This document shows positions 27,329-37,851 of a stretch of 64,000 nt of DNA, one piece after another. The stretch is from Roseovarius tolerans. Lineage in GTDB: Bacteria; Pseudomonadota; Alphaproteobacteria; Rhodobacterales; Rhodobacteraceae. The stretch spans positions 241,487 through 305,486 of the forward strand of contig NZ_FOBO01000002.1 of assembly GCF_900109855.1 (NCBI RefSeq). Direction: 5' to 3'. The notes under the pieces were generated by a model. The model did not search any database. It was not told where the DNA came from and saw only the letters and a program-made list of their open reading frames with translations. The first letter of the stretch is position 1. The number at the start of each line of letters is the position of its first letter. The position numbers were made by a program, and so were the translations under genes.

Positions 27329-30300
27329 TGCGCGCGCTACGGCTCATATCGCTGGCTCTCACCCTTCTGGCAGGCCCCCTGCACGCACAGGAAGGCGAGG
27401 ATGGGCGCGGCTTTCTGCAATCGCTGATCGAGGACAATCTCTCGGGGGTGGGGCGCGAGGTGCGGATCACCGGCTTTGCCGGGGCGCTGTCGTCGCAGGC
27501 CACGCTCGAGTCCCTGACCATCGCCGATGACGACAGTGTCTGGCTGCGCCTCGGCGACGTGACGCTCGACTGGACGCGCTCGGCGCTTCTGGCGGGCCGC
27601 GTCGAGGTCAACAGCCTGACCGCCGCCGAGATCACGCTCTCGCGCCTGCCGGGCGGCGAGGCCCCGGTCACCCCCGAGGATGCCGAGGCCACGCCCTTCG
27701 CCCTGCCCGAACTGCCCGTCTCGGTCAATATCGGCGAGATTTCCGCCGAGACCCTGACCCTCGGCGCGCCCATTCTGGGCGAGGAAATCCGGCTCGAACT
27801 GTTTGGCAGCCTGTCAATTGGCAGCGGCGAGGGTTCAGTCGATATCGAGGTCAATCGTCTTGACGGGCGCGGCGAAATCTCGCTGGAGGCAGGCTTTGAA
27901 AATGACAACCGCGTGCTCGCGCTCGATCTCACCCTTGATGAGGCCCCGGGCGGGATCGCCTCGACGCTTCTGAACCTGCCTGACAGCCCGGCCATCGCCC
28001 TCACCGTTCAGGGCGAGGCCCCACTTGATGACTACGCCGCCGATCTGTGGCTCGCTACAGACGGCACCGACCGGCTGACCGGGCGGCTGACCCTGCAAGG
28101 CACCGAGGACGGCATGCGCTTCAACGCCGGGCTCGACGGCGATCTGACCCCGCTCATGGCCGAGGACTATCGTGCCTTTTTCGGCGGGCAAAGCACGCTC
28201 AACCTCACCGGGACGCGCGCACCCGATGGCGCACTCGACATCGACCGGCTCAGCCTTTCGGCGGCGCAGCTGGCACTCGACGGCACATTGGCGCTCGATG
28301 CCGCAGGCTGGCCCACGCGCTTTGATCTCGACGGCAATATCGGCGATGGCACCGTGCCGGTGCGCCTGCCTGTCGCGGGCCCGCCCGTGACACTTGAAAA
28401 GGCCACGCTCAATGCCCGCTACAACGCGGCCCAAGGTGACCGCTGGCGCGCGACCGTGGCGGTGACTGACCTCAATCAACCCGATCTCCGGCTCGACAGC
28501 GCCACGCTTTCGGGGCGCGGCACGCTGCGGCGCATGCCGCCGCGCGGTGTGACGGCGCTCGCCGAGTTTGACCTCTCGGGCCTTGATCTCGCCGATCCGG
28601 CACTGGCAGAGGCTGCAGGCACCGCGCTCTCCGGTCATGCCAGCCTTGACTGGAGCGAAGGCGCGCCACTGCTGCTGCGCGCGCTGCGCGTGGCCTCGGG
28701 GGCCGCAACCCTCGCCGCCAATGGCCGGATCGAGGCGCTGTCCGATGGCTTTCCCGTCTCCGGCACGGCCCGGATCGACGCCCCCAATCTGGCGCGCTTT
28801 GCCGCCCTTTCGGGGCAAGATCTGGCCGGGGCAGCCAATGCCACGCTTGCCGGATCCGGCAGCCTTCTGGGCGGCGATTTCGACATCAGCCTCGATGCCT
28901 CGACCGACGGCCTTGCCGTTGGCATCCCGCAGGCCGATCCGCTGATCGCGCCCGAAACCATGCTTTCGATCAAGGCCATGCGCGACACGACGGGCACCAC
29001 GCTCGACCGGTTTGAGCTGGAAAACCGTCACCTCCGCACCCGCGCCTCCGGCAAACTCGACAGCACCTCCGGCAGCCTTGACGTCTCGGCCAACCTGTCC
29101 GATCTCAGCCTCGCCGACCGCCGGCTCGACGGCCCCGCCGAAATCCGCGCGCAGGTGACATGGGCCGCAGGTGACGATGTCACCCTCACCGATCTCGTGG
29201 CGCAGGCTATGGGCGCGCGCGTCACCGGCACCGCGTCGCTCTCTCCCGAGGCCCCGGGCCTGCCCGCCTCCGCCCAGATCAAGGCCGAGGTGGCCGATCT
29301 CTCGCGCTTTGCCGCGATCACCGGCCAACCGCTCGAGGGCCGCATCGACGCCACCTTCGGCGGCGGCGGCACGATCGAGACGCAAACCCTGGACATCACA
29401 CTCGAGGCCACCACCTCCGGTCTCGCCACCGGCATCGCGCAGCTTGACGGGCTCATTGCCAGCGACGGCACGCTTCTCATCGAGGCGGCACATGACGACG
29501 GCACCGTCACCCTGCGCGACCTGCGCCTTGCCTATGACGCCGCACGCATCAACGCCTCGGGCTCAGGCGTCATCGCCGAGCAAAGCGGGCAACTTGTGTT
29601 TGACGCCGACCTTTCAGACCTCGCGCTGATCGATGCGCGCCTCAGCGGCCCCGCCGAAGCGCGCGGCATAATCGCGCGCGACGCAGACGGTGCGCTCACT
29701 GCCACCGGCCTTGCCGCGCAACTCATGGGGGCCACGCTGGATGCCACCGGCACCGTGCAACCCGACCCCGAGGCGTTCGCGGCCACCGGCAATGTCGCGG
29801 CCAAGGTGGCGGACCTCTCGCGCTTTGCCGCCCTTGCAGGCCAACCGCTGCGCGGCAGCCTTGATCTGACCGCCGAGGGCGAGACCAGCGACAGCGGCAA
29901 CGCGCTCTCGCTCAGCACCACGCTGGAGGGCCGCAATCTCGCCACCGGGATCGCCCAGCTTGACCAGATCATCGCCGGCCGCCTGTCGCTCAGCGCGCAG
30001 GCGGGCCGCACGCCCGAGCGGATTGAGATTCGCAACATCGCGCTTGAAACACCGCAGATCAGCCTCACCGCAGCGGGTGACGGCGCGGGCGGCCCGGTCA
30101 GCATTGACGCCCGTCTCGCCAATCTGGGGCTCTTCGCGCCCGAGTTTTCCGGACCGCTCTCGGCCAATGGCACGGTCACGCTGGAGGGTCCCGAGGCGCG
30201 CCGCGTCAGCCTTAACCTGGACGCGACCGGGCCGGGCGGCACCACCGCCGCCGTCTCGGGCGATGTGATTGATCACGGCGCGCGCCTCGATCTCAGCGCC

Positions 30301-31572
30301 TCGGGCGCCCTGCCCCTCGCGCTTGCCAACAGCTTCATCCAGCCCAACGCGATCAATGGTACCGCCCGCTACGATCTGCGTGTCAGTGGCGCGCCCGCCC
30401 TGGCCTCGGTCTCGGGCACCGTCACCACCCAAGGTACGCGCGTGGCGCTGCCCGAAACCGGGCTTGCCATCGACGATCTGAGCGGTACTGCCAATCTCGG
30501 GCAATCGCGCGTGCAGACCGACTTCACCGCCCGCATGCGCGACGGCGGGCAAGTCACGGTCACCGGTCCGGTCTCACTGACGCCCGGCTTTAACGGTGAT
30601 CTCAGCGTCGGTCTCGCGGGCCTCGTGCTGACCGATCAGCTGATCTACACCACCACCGCCAATGGCGACGTGACGCTGAACGGCCCGCTGACCGGCGGCG
30701 CGCGCATCGGCGGCGCAATCACTCTGGAAGAGACCAATATCCGGATTCCCTCCGGGCTAGGCCCGGCCTCGGTCTCGCTGCCCGATCTGCAGCACGTCAA
30801 CGAACCCGCCGCGGCGCGCGCTTCGCGCCAGCGCGCGGGGCTGATCAAGACCGAGGACAGCGGCGGTTCCTCGCGCCCCTTCGCGCTCGATCTTTCGATC
30901 AGTGCCCCCAATCGCATCTTCGTGCGCGGGCGCGGTCTCGACGCCGAACTGGGCGGGCGTCTGCGCATCCGGGGCACCACCGCCGCTGTCGCGCCCGACG
31001 GGTTCTTTGAGCTGGTCCGAGGTCGCTTCGACATCCTTGGCAAACGTCTCACACTCACCGAGGGGCGCGTCACCATGCAGGGCTCGCTCGATCCATACCT
31101 GCGCTTCGTGGCCGAAACCGAGGTCGAGGACACCGTGCTTCAGGTCATCATCGACGGGCTTGCCAGCGCGCCCGAAGTCACCTTCGCCTCCAACCCCGAC
31201 CTGCCGCAGGAAGAGGTCGTCTCGCGTCTCATCTTCGGCCGCGGCCTCGACAATATCTCGCCGTTTCAGGCCGCGCAGATGGCCTCGGCCGTGGCCACGC
31301 TCACGGGCAGCGGCCAGAACGACGTGGTGGGCCGGTTGCGCGGGGCCGTGGGGCTCGCCGATCTCGACGTCACCCAGACCGAAGAGGGCGATACCCAGGT
31401 CAGCGCCGGGGCCTATATCTCCGACAACATCTACACCGAGGTCACCGCCGACAGCGCTGGCAAGCAGCGCATCAACCTCAATCTCGACGTCTCTAACTCT
31501 GTGACGGTCAAGGGCGGGGCCTCGAATGATGGCGACACCGGCGTCGGTATCTTCTTCGAAAGAGACTACTGA
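27328..31572 (+). CDS. tamB: Translocation and assembly module protein TamB
   Basis: A 1414-aa AsmA-like periplasm-spanning protein. An N-terminal signal anchor (MRALRLISLALTLLAGPLHA) is followed by a very long repetitive beta-rich body and the C-terminal DUF490/TamB domain (about 1100-1414; GRFDILGKRLTLTEGRVTMQ, PEVTFASNPDLPQEEVVSRL, SDNIYTEVTADSAGKQRIN). Three copies of an internal segment containing LSRFAALxGQxLxG start near residues 485, 655 and 827, about 170 residues apart. It works with TamA, whose gene it overlaps by one base. Confidence 0.93.
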   Translation: MRALRLISLALTLLAGPLHAQEGEDGRGFLQSLIEDNLSGVGREVRITGFAGALSSQATLESLTIADDDSVWLRLGDVTLDWTRSALLAGRVEVNSLTAAEITLSRLPGGEAPVTPEDAEATPFALPELPVSVNIGEISAETLTLGAPILGEEIRLELFGSLSIGSGEGSVDIEVNRLDGRGEISLEAGFENDNRVLALDLTLDEAPGGIASTLLNLPDSPAIALTVQGEAPLDDYAADLWLATDGTDRLTGRLTLQGTEDGMRFNAGLDGDLTPLMAEDYRAFFGGQSTLNLTGTRAPDGALDIDRLSLSAAQLALDGTLALDAAGWPTRFDLDGNIGDGTVPVRLPVAGPPVTLEKATLNARYNAAQGDRWRATVAVTDLNQPDLRLDSATLSGRGTLRRMPPRGVTALAEFDLSGLDLADPALAEAAGTALSGHASLDWSEGAPLLLRALRVASGAATLAANGRIEALSDGFPVSGTARIDAPNLARFAALSGQDLAGAANATLAGSGSLLGGDFDISLDASTDGLAVGIPQADPLIAPETMLSIKAMRDTTGTTLDRFELENRHLRTRASGKLDSTSGSLDVSANLSDLSLADRRLDGPAEIRAQVTWAAGDDVTLTDLVAQAMGARVTGTASLSPEAPGLPASAQIKAEVADLSRFAAITGQPLEGRIDATFGGGGTIETQTLDITLEATTSGLATGIAQLDGLIASDGTLLIEAAHDDGTVTLRDLRLAYDAARINASGSGVIAEQSGQLVFDADLSDLALIDARLSGPAEARGIIARDADGALTATGLAAQLMGATLDATGTVQPDPEAFAATGNVAAKVADLSRFAALAGQPLRGSLDLTAEGETSDSGNALSLSTTLEGRNLATGIAQLDQIIAGRLSLSAQAGRTPERIEIRNIALETPQISLTAAGDGAGGPVSIDARLANLGLFAPEFSGPLSANGTVTLEGPEARRVSLNLDATGPGGTTAAVSGDVIDHGARLDLSASGALPLALANSFIQPNAINGTARYDLRVSGAPALASVSGTVTTQGTRVALPETGLAIDDLSGTANLGQSRVQTDFTARMRDGGQVTVTGPVSLTPGFNGDLSVGLAGLVLTDQLIYTTTANGDVTLNGPLTGGARIGGAITLEETNIRIPSGLGPASVSLPDLQHVNEPAAARASRQRAGLIKTEDSGGSSRPFALDLSISAPNRIFVRGRGLDAELGGRLRIRGTTAAVAPDGFFELVRGRFDILGKRLTLTEGRVTMQGSLDPYLRFVAETEVEDTVLQVIIDGLASAPEVTFASNPDLPQEEVVSRLIFGRGLDNISPFQAAQMASAVATLTGSGQNDVVGRLRGAVGLADLDVTQTEEGDTQVSAGAYISDNIYTEVTADSAGKQRINLNLDVSNSVTVKGGASNDGDTGVGIFFERDY

Positions 31573-31664
31573 CACATCAGTTGCACGAAATTTGAGCGGA
31601 AAAGACTCGCCTCCTTGCAGCCCCATCTGCCAGAGTGAACGGAAAAGAGTTCAGGGAGGGTCTC

Positions 31665-33254
31665 TTGCGTTATATTCCGCTGCTCATCAGTTTGCTGCTC
31701 GTGCCGTTGGGGATTGCACTCGCCCTCTGGCTGCCGTTCTGGGGCGGGGTCCTTGCGGCCCTTGCCGGCCTTGTGGCCGCCATCGGCCTGTACGATGTCT
31801 TCCAAACCAAGCGCGCGGTGCTCAAGAATTATCCGATTTCGGCCCGGCTGCGCTTTCTCTTCGAGCATTTCCGCCCCGAGATCCGCCAGTATTTCCTTGA
31901 GAGCGACCACGAGGAAACCCCCTATTCCCGCGAACAGCGCGCCCTCGTCTATCGCCGGTCCAAGGGCATCGAGGGTCTGCGCCCCTTCGGCACGCTGCGC
32001 AATGTCAACGCCGTGGGGCATGAATGGATCAACCATTCCATGGCCCCCACCCATCTCGACAGCCACGATTTCCGGCTGCGCATCGGTGGCCCGGATTGCA
32101 CACAACCCTATGACAGCTCCCCGCTCAACATCTCGGGCATGTCCTATGGCGCGCTCTCGCCCAATGCGATCGAGTCGCTCAATTGGGGGGCAAAGACCGG
32201 CGGTTTCGCCCATACCACCGGAGAGGGCTCGATCTCGCGGTTTCACCGCAAGCATGGCGGCGATCTGATCTGGCAGATCGGCTCGGGCTATTTCGGATGC
32301 CGCACGCCCGAGGGCGCGTTCAACCCCGACATGTTTTCTGAGACCGCAGCCGACGATCAGGTCAAGATGATCGAGATAAAGCTTTCACAGGGGGCCAAGC
32401 CCGGCCATGGCGGCATCCTGCCCGGCGCCAAGGTGACCGAGGCCATCGCCGAGGCGCGCGGCGTGCGGGTGGGACAGGATTGCATCAGCCCTCCCGGCCA
32501 TTCCGAGTTTTCCACCCCCGAGGGGCTCTGTGCGTTCATCGCCCGCCTGCGGTCACTCGCGGGCGGCAAGCCGGTGGGCCTCAAGCTCTGCGTCGGCCAC
32601 CCGTGGGAGTTTTTCGCCATGGCCAAGGCCTTTCACGAGACTGGCATCACCCCCGATTTCATCACCGTCGACGGGGCTGAAGGCGGCACAGGTGCTGCCC
32701 CCGCCGAATTCGCCGACCACAAGGGCGCGCCGATCCGCGAAGGGCTGATGCTGGTGCATAACACGCTGGTGGGCATGGGGCTGCGCGACCGCATCCGCCT
32801 CATCGTCTCGGGCAAGCTGATCAGCGCTTTTGACCTTTGCCGCATGTTCGCGCTAGGCGCGGATGGCTGCAACATCGCGCGCGGCTTCATGTTCGCCGTC
32901 GGCTGCATTCAGGCGCAGGTCTGCCATTCCGGCAAATGCCCGACGGGGGTGACCACGCAGGACCCGGGCCGCTACCGGGCGCTCGTGGTCACCGAGAAGT
33001 ACCAGCGCGTCGCCAATTTCCACCGCAACACCATGATTGCCTTGAAAGAGGCGGTGGAATCCTCCGGTCTGCAGACCCCGCAAGAGTTCACGCCACACCA
33101 CCTGATGATCCGCGTCAACAGCCGCGAAGTGCGCTCGGCGGCCAGCCAGTATCTCTGGCTGGAACCGGGTGAATTGCTCTCGGGCACGGTCGATCACCCC
33201 GCCTTCGCCAAATACTGGGACCGCGCCCGCGCCGACACCTTCGCCTTCGCGTGA
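31665..33254 (+). CDS. FMN-binding glutamate synthase family protein
   Basis: A 529-aa protein with the glutamate-synthase FMN/Fe-S barrel (SPLNISGMSYGALSPNAIES, KPGHGGILPGAKVTEAIA, VDGAEGGTGAAP, SGKCPTGVTTQDP), preceded by two N-terminal transmembrane helices (about residues 3-45). It lacks the amidotransferase domain of GltB, so it is not a classical glutamate synthase; the reaction is unknown. Start choice: TTG at 31665 has AGGGAGG at an ideal distance and opens with RYIPLLIS, whereas GTG at 31635 has a poor site. Anonymous in pathway; 92 bases after tamB. Confidence 0.88.
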   Translation: MRYIPLLISLLLVPLGIALALWLPFWGGVLAALAGLVAAIGLYDVFQTKRAVLKNYPISARLRFLFEHFRPEIRQYFLESDHEETPYSREQRALVYRRSKGIEGLRPFGTLRNVNAVGHEWINHSMAPTHLDSHDFRLRIGGPDCTQPYDSSPLNISGMSYGALSPNAIESLNWGAKTGGFAHTTGEGSISRFHRKHGGDLIWQIGSGYFGCRTPEGAFNPDMFSETAADDQVKMIEIKLSQGAKPGHGGILPGAKVTEAIAEARGVRVGQDCISPPGHSEFSTPEGLCAFIARLRSLAGGKPVGLKLCVGHPWEFFAMAKAFHETGITPDFITVDGAEGGTGAAPAEFADHKGAPIREGLMLVHNTLVGMGLRDRIRLIVSGKLISAFDLCRMFALGADGCNIARGFMFAVGCIQAQVCHSGKCPTGVTTQDPGRYRALVVTEKYQRVANFHRNTMIALKEAVESSGLQTPQEFTPHHLMIRVNSREVRSAASQYLWLEPGELLSGTVDHPAFAKYWDRARADTFAFA

Positions 33255-33526
33255 GTTGGGCGGAGGGTCGGTTCAGGCCTGGGTCGCAGGCAGGGTTGGG
33301 CCCGTTGCTGCCGTTGCTGTAAGCCGCGCATCGACGGGCCGCGGTGCGGCGATCCAACATCCGCTGTGTAGCGCTTTATATCAGCCAAGCCCGAAAAACA
33401 TCCGAACGTAGAGCAGGTTGCAGCCAAATCGCCGTGCCGGGGGGCGGCCCGGCGATGCGCGGCGGTCTACGACCGCGTATCGCGCAGGTGCGTCAATCAA
33501 AAGTCCGCTCCAGGCGAAAACCGCCC
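33255..33526. repeat. Gap of 272 bp holding dispersed repeat element, copy C
   Basis: A noncoding gap between convergent genes. It carries a diverged copy of the element at 15862-16065. Shared blocks, in the same order and spacing, are GCTTTATATCAGCCAAG (near 33373), AAATCGCCGTGCCGGGGGGC (from about 33426), GGCCCGGCGAT, CGCGCAGGTG and GTCCGCTCCAGG (from about 33503). No open frame here resembles a protein. The long inverted G/C-rich centre would form a stable hairpin. Confidence 0.6.
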
Positions 33527-34669
33527 CTACCCATCCAGCGCCTGCGCCAAATCGGCGATCAGGTCGCCCGCATCCTCGATCCCCACCGACAGCCGGATCA
33601 GTGTTTCAGGAATGCCGGTATGCGGCTCGATGGTGTGGCGATGCTCGACAAGGCTCTCGACGCCCCCCAAAGACGTCGCCCGGTGGAACAGCTGCAACCG
33701 CCCCACCACGTCCAAGGCCCGCGTCTTGTCGCCCGTGACCAGCGCCGATAGCAGATACCCATAGCCGCCGCGCATCTGCCGCGCCGCGATTGCGTGCCCG
33801 GTATGGCCGGTCAGCCCCGGATAATACACCGCCTCGATATCAGCGCGCCCCTCTAGGTACGTCGCAACCGCCATCGCGTTTTCACACATCCGCTCCATCC
33901 GCAGAGGTAATGTCCGCATCCCTCGCATCAGGAGCCACGCCTCAAACGGCCCGATGATAGCGCCCGCGTCATGCCGGTCGGTGGCGATCTCCTGCCACAT
34001 CGCCTGCCCCGGCTCGCGGCACGACAAAACCCCCGCCAGCACATCGGAATGCCCGTTCAAGGCTTTCGTCGCCGAATGCATCACGATATCGGCCCCCAGA
34101 TCGAGCGCGCGGGTCAGCACCGGCGTCGCCGCCGTACCATCGACCACCAGCACCGCGCCCGCCTTATGCGCCATGCCCGCCGCGGCCGCGATATCCACAG
34201 TCTTGAGCCACGGGTTCGACGGTGTCTCGATCCAGACCATGTCCGCCGAGGATCGGCACGCCTCGGCCAACGCGCCCGGGTCCGCCGCGTCGATCTCATC
34301 GAGTATGATCGCCCGGCGCACGCAATAGTCACGCACCCATTTCAGCGTGCCCCAGTAGATGCCGTTCTGCATCACCACCCGCGCGCCCGAGGGCAGCGCC
34401 CGAAAGACCGCAGCGATGGCCGCCATGCCGCTTGGAAACAGCAGGCTCGCCGCCGCGCCTTCCAATGCGCGCAGCACCTCTTCGCACTGCCGCACCGTGT
34501 CGTTCTGATCGCGGCCATAGACATTGTCGGGCCGCATCAGCCCATAATCGGCATCGCGCAAATAGGTCGTGGCCAGGCTGATGCCGGGCACCACGCCGCC
34601 TGACTGCGCCTCCGCCGCGCCTGCCGCCTGAGCGGCGATGGTCGCGGGCTTGTGGTCTTTCTCGTTCAT
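33527..34669 (-). CDS. Cys/Met-metabolism PLP-dependent enzyme (cystathionine gamma-synthase/lyase-like)
   Basis: A 380-aa fold-type I PLP enzyme. The PLP lysine lies in VMHSATKALNGHSDVLAGV and the phosphate-binding region in LFPSGMAAIAAVF. VWIETPSNPWLKTVDIAA and the C-terminal SLGGVESLVEHRHT are also family-typical. It would cleave or replace the gamma (or beta) substituent of a cysteine/homoserine-type amino acid; the exact reaction is not readable. It starts immediately after the stop of the racemase-like gene (TGA-ATG), so anmK, racemase and PLP enzyme are probably one operon. Confidence 0.87.
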   Translation of the reverse strand: MNEKDHKPATIAAQAAGAAEAQSGGVVPGISLATTYLRDADYGLMRPDNVYGRDQNDTVRQCEEVLRALEGAAASLLFPSGMAAIAAVFRALPSGARVVMQNGIYWGTLKWVRDYCVRRAIILDEIDAADPGALAEACRSSADMVWIETPSNPWLKTVDIAAAAGMAHKAGAVLVVDGTAATPVLTRALDLGADIVMHSATKALNGHSDVLAGVLSCREPGQAMWQEIATDRHDAGAIIGPFEAWLLMRGMRTLPLRMERMCENAMAVATYLEGRADIEAVYYPGLTGHTGHAIAARQMRGGYGYLLSALVTGDKTRALDVVGRLQLFHRATSLGGVESLVEHRHTIEPHTGIPETLIRLSVGIEDAGDLIADLAQALDG

Positions 34670-35422
34670 TCAGTCTTCTTTCCATTCTTCAAGATCAAAC
34701 AGCCGCCCCGGCCCCCAGCCGCGCGCGGCAATACCGGCGTGCCGCAACATGTCCCACAAAAGCGCCTGATTGGAGCTGATCACCGGCAAGCCAAGCTCTT
34801 GCTCGACCGCCTCGATGATCCCGAACGTGCGCAGATTGGTGCAGCTTGTAAAGACCGCCTGAACACCCGCCGCACGCCCCGCCTGCACCATCGCGGCCCG
34901 GGTAGAGCTCTCGGCGATCCGCGCCACCGTCCAATCCTCTTTCTGCTTGAAACTCGCCTCGCTCACTACGGTGATCCCTTGCGCGGCCAGCGCATGGCGC
35001 ATCGGGCCATTTACCTCTTGTACATAGGGCGTGACCATCGCCACACGCACCACACCAAGCGCCTTGAGCGCGGCAATGACCGCGCTCAACGGGTTGGTGA
35101 CGGGTGTGCCGGGCTGCGCCAGCTGCATGCGCCGCGCCACCTCGTCAGGGCCGATCACAGCACTGGCAGAGGTGCAGCCATAGCCAAGCGCCGACAGCCC
35201 CTGCGGCAAAAGCGCGGCAGTGCGTGTCATCTGCGGTGCCATTGCCTGCAGATCTTCGGGCGTGACATCGGCCTGCGCCGGAATGCGGGTGTGCAACAGA
35301 TTGACGTCGCGCCCCGCAAGAATGCCGCGCGCCTCGTATTCCAGCGTCTCGTCGGTGCTCAGCACGATCAGGCCAAGCCGCCGCCCGGCCCCCGCGCCCT
35401 GATCGAGATCATAGTCCATCAC
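34670..35422 (-). CDS. Asp/Glu racemase superfamily protein (maleate isomerase/arylmalonate decarboxylase-like)
   Basis: A 250-aa protein with two catalytic-type cysteines in the superfamily's positions: Cys83 in [12 protein letters not shown] and Cys194 in [10 protein letters not shown]. The pattern fits the AMDase/maleate isomerase/EutA group rather than MurI, in which the cysteine contexts differ. The substrate is unknown. Its start overlaps the anmK stop by 4 bases and its stop abuts the PLP enzyme start, so it likely shares a pathway or at least a transcript with both. Confidence 0.82.
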   Translation of the reverse strand: MMDYDLDQGAGAGRRLGLIVLSTDETLEYEARGILAGRDVNLLHTRIPAQADVTPEDLQAMAPQMTRTAALLPQGLSALGYGCTSASAVIGPDEVARRMQLAQPGTPVTNPLSAVIAALKALGVVRVAMVTPYVQEVNGPMRHALAAQGITVVSEASFKQKEDWTVARIAESSTRAAMVQAGRAAGVQAVFTSCTNLRTFGIIEAVEQELGLPVISSNQALLWDMLRHAGIAARGWGPGRLFDLEEWKED

Positions 35423-36519
35423 ATGCCCTCCGGTCGGCTTATCGTTCCGCCCGACACGGCGGCGCGCACGCCCGTCGTGCCAGCACAGGACGTGGGCAAA
35501 CCGCGCGCCACCCGCACCGCCAAATGCGCGAAAGCCTGCGCTTCCAGCATGTCGCCGTCAAGCCCCACCGCCTCCACCGGCTCCACCGGGCAATCGAGCG
35601 ATGCCGCCAGCATGCGCATCATCACCGGATTGTGCCGCCCGCCCCCGGCCACCAGCAAACGCGCGGGCGGTTCCGGACAATGTTCCATGCCGCGCAACAC
35701 CGCCGCTGCGGCCATGCCGGTCAGCGTCGCGACGGCATCGGCATCGCCCAGTTCCGAGACCAGCCCGATCATCTCGGAAAACGTGTCGCGATCCAGCGAT
35801 TTGGGCGGCATGCGCAGGAAATACGACTCGTCCAGAAAAAGCTCCAGCGCGCCCCGCGCCACCAGCCCCTGCCGCGCAAGCGCGCCATCCCGATCATAAG
35901 GCTCGCCGCACCGCGCCATCATCAGATCGTTGATCGGCGCATTGGCGGGTCCGGTATCAAAGGCCAGCAGCGCGCCCTCGTCCTCAGGCCGCGCGCGGCG
36001 CGGATCGACCCAGGTCAGATTGCCCACCCCGCCAAGGTTGAGAAACGCCAGAGGCGCCTCGGCCCCAATCCAGCGCGCGCAGGCGAAATGAAAGAACGGG
36101 GCCAGCGGCGCGCCTTCGCCCCCCAGCCGGATATCGGCGCTGCGGAAATCCCAGACCACCGGCAGGCCCAAACCTTGCGCCAGCCGCGCACCATCCCCCA
36201 GCTGATGCGTGCCGCGCCCCTGCGGCTCATGCGCCAGCGTTTGTCCGTGAAAGCCGACCAGCGCGGCCCCGTTCAAACTACCCAGCACCTCAAGATGCGC
36301 GCGCTCGACCAACGCCTCGGCCTCGGCCAGATCCTCTCCGGGCCATTTTCCAAGGGCGGCGGCCAGCACCGCCTGGTCGCCCGGCAGATAGGCGCGATAG
36401 GCGCTCGGGCCAAAGCCAAAGATCACCTCGCCATCGGTCTCGACCATGGCCGCATCCACCCCGTCAAGCGAGGTGCCCGACATCGCCCCCAAAGCCCAAA
36501 GCCGCCCAGCCTTCAACAT
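35419..36519 (-). CDS. anmK: Anhydro-N-acetylmuramic acid kinase
   Basis: A 366-aa ASKHA-fold kinase that opens and phosphorylates 1,6-anhydro-MurNAc from recycled peptidoglycan to MurNAc 6-phosphate. Signature stretches are [63 protein letters not shown] and [17 protein letters not shown]. Start at 36519 with GAAGGAAAAGG upstream; a 25-residue extension is cysteine-rich and unsupported. It is divergent from tyrS, with 63 bases between, a pairing found in other proteobacteria. Confidence 0.95.
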   Translation of the reverse strand: MLKAGRLWALGAMSGTSLDGVDAAMVETDGEVIFGFGPSAYRAYLPGDQAVLAAALGKWPGEDLAEAEALVERAHLEVLGSLNGAALVGFHGQTLAHEPQGRGTHQLGDGARLAQGLGLPVVWDFRSADIRLGGEGAPLAPFFHFACARWIGAEAPLAFLNLGGVGNLTWVDPRRARPEDEGALLAFDTGPANAPINDLMMARCGEPYDRDGALARQGLVARGALELFLDESYFLRMPPKSLDRDTFSEMIGLVSELGDADAVATLTGMAAAAVLRGMEHCPEPPARLLVAGGGRHNPVMMRMLAASLDCPVEPVEAVGLDGDMLEAQAFAHLAVRVARGLPTSCAGTTGVRAAVSGGTISRPEGM

Positions 36520-36582
36520 GGCCTTTTCCTTCGCCCAATGACTGCATATACATGCCGCGCAACGACAAGCAGGACAAGCCTT

Positions 36583-37836
36583 ATGACCTACCACCCCAAA
36601 TCCGATTTCATGCGCGTGATGATCGAGCGCGGCTATCTCGCGGATTGCACCGATTACCAGGGGCTGGACGAGGCGCTGACCGCAGGCACGGTCACCGCCT
36701 ATATCGGCTATGACGCCACGGCGAAATCACTCCATGTCGGCCACCTCCTGAACATCATGATGCTGCGTTGGCTGCAAAAGACCGGGCACCGGCCGATCAC
36801 GCTGATGGGCGGCGGCACAACCAAGGTGGGCGACCCCTCGTTCCGCTCGGATGAACGGCCCCTGCTCGGCCCGGATCAGATCGCTGAAAATATCGCCGGC
36901 ATGAAACGCGTCTTCGCGCGCTACCTCGCCTATGGCGACGGCCCGGGCGAGGCCCTCATGCTCGACAATGCCGAATGGCTCGACGGGCTGAACTATCTCG
37001 AATTCCTGCGCGATATCGGGCGGCATTTCTCGGTCAACCGGATGCTGTCGTTTGAATCGGTCAAATCCCGACTCGACCGCGAGCAATCGCTCAGCTTCCT
37101 CGAATTCAACTACATGATCCTGCAGGCCTATGATTTCCTCGAACTCAACCGCCGCTATGACTGCGTGCTACAGATGGGCGGCTCGGATCAGTGGGGCAAT
37201 ATCGTCAACGGCATCGACCTCACCCGCCGGGTGATCGACACGCCGGTTTACGGCCTGACCTCGCCGCTTCTGACCACCTCGGACGGGCGCAAGATGGGCA
37301 AATCGGCGAGCGGCGCGATGTGGCTCGATGGCGAGATGCTGAGCCCTTACGAATTCTGGCAGTTCTGGCGCAACACGACCGATGCCGATACCGGGCGCTT
37401 CCTCAAGCTTTACACCGAACTGCCGGTCGAGGAGTGCGATCGCTTGGGGGCGCTTGCGGGGTCGGAAATCAACGAGGCCAAGATCATCCTAGCCAATGAG
37501 GTGACGACGCTGCTGCACGGGGCCGAGGCGGCACAGGCCGCCGAGGCAACCGCGCGCGAAGTGTTCGAAAAGGGTGGCGTGGGCGACGATCTGCCCACGG
37601 TCGACCTGACGCCTGCGGAATTGGGCGACGGGATTTCCATCGTGCAATTGATCGTGCGCAGTGGCCTCGCCAAATCCGGCAAGGAGGCGAAACGCCTGAT
37701 CACCGAGAATGGTGCACGCCTCGACGATGCACCGCTGACCGATGCCGGGCTGATGATCGACGCCGCCGCCCTCGCCTCGCCGATCAAGCTCTCGGCAGGC
37801 AAGAAGCGCCACGCGCTGATCAAGCTCGCCACCTGA
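36583..37836 (+). CDS. tyrS: Tyrosyl-tRNA synthetase
   Basis: A 417-aa class I aminoacyl-tRNA synthetase that charges tRNA-Tyr. It has the HIGH-type motif HVGHLL, the tyrosine pocket [12 protein letters not shown], the KMSKS-type motif GRKMGKS and a C-terminal S4 RNA-binding domain (about residues 350-410; [21 protein letters not shown]). Length is typical. It ends before palindrome array 3 and the IS1595-type insertion. Confidence 0.97.
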   Translation: MTYHPKSDFMRVMIERGYLADCTDYQGLDEALTAGTVTAYIGYDATAKSLHVGHLLNIMMLRWLQKTGHRPITLMGGGTTKVGDPSFRSDERPLLGPDQIAENIAGMKRVFARYLAYGDGPGEALMLDNAEWLDGLNYLEFLRDIGRHFSVNRMLSFESVKSRLDREQSLSFLEFNYMILQAYDFLELNRRYDCVLQMGGSDQWGNIVNGIDLTRRVIDTPVYGLTSPLLTTSDGRKMGKSASGAMWLDGEMLSPYEFWQFWRNTTDADTGRFLKLYTELPVEECDRLGALAGSEINEAKIILANEVTTLLHGAEAAQAAEATAREVFEKGGVGDDLPTVDLTPAELGDGISIVQLIVRSGLAKSGKEAKRLITENGARLDDAPLTDAGLMIDAAALASPIKLSAGKKRHALIKLAT

Positions 37837-37851
37837 CCGACCCCGCGCCCA

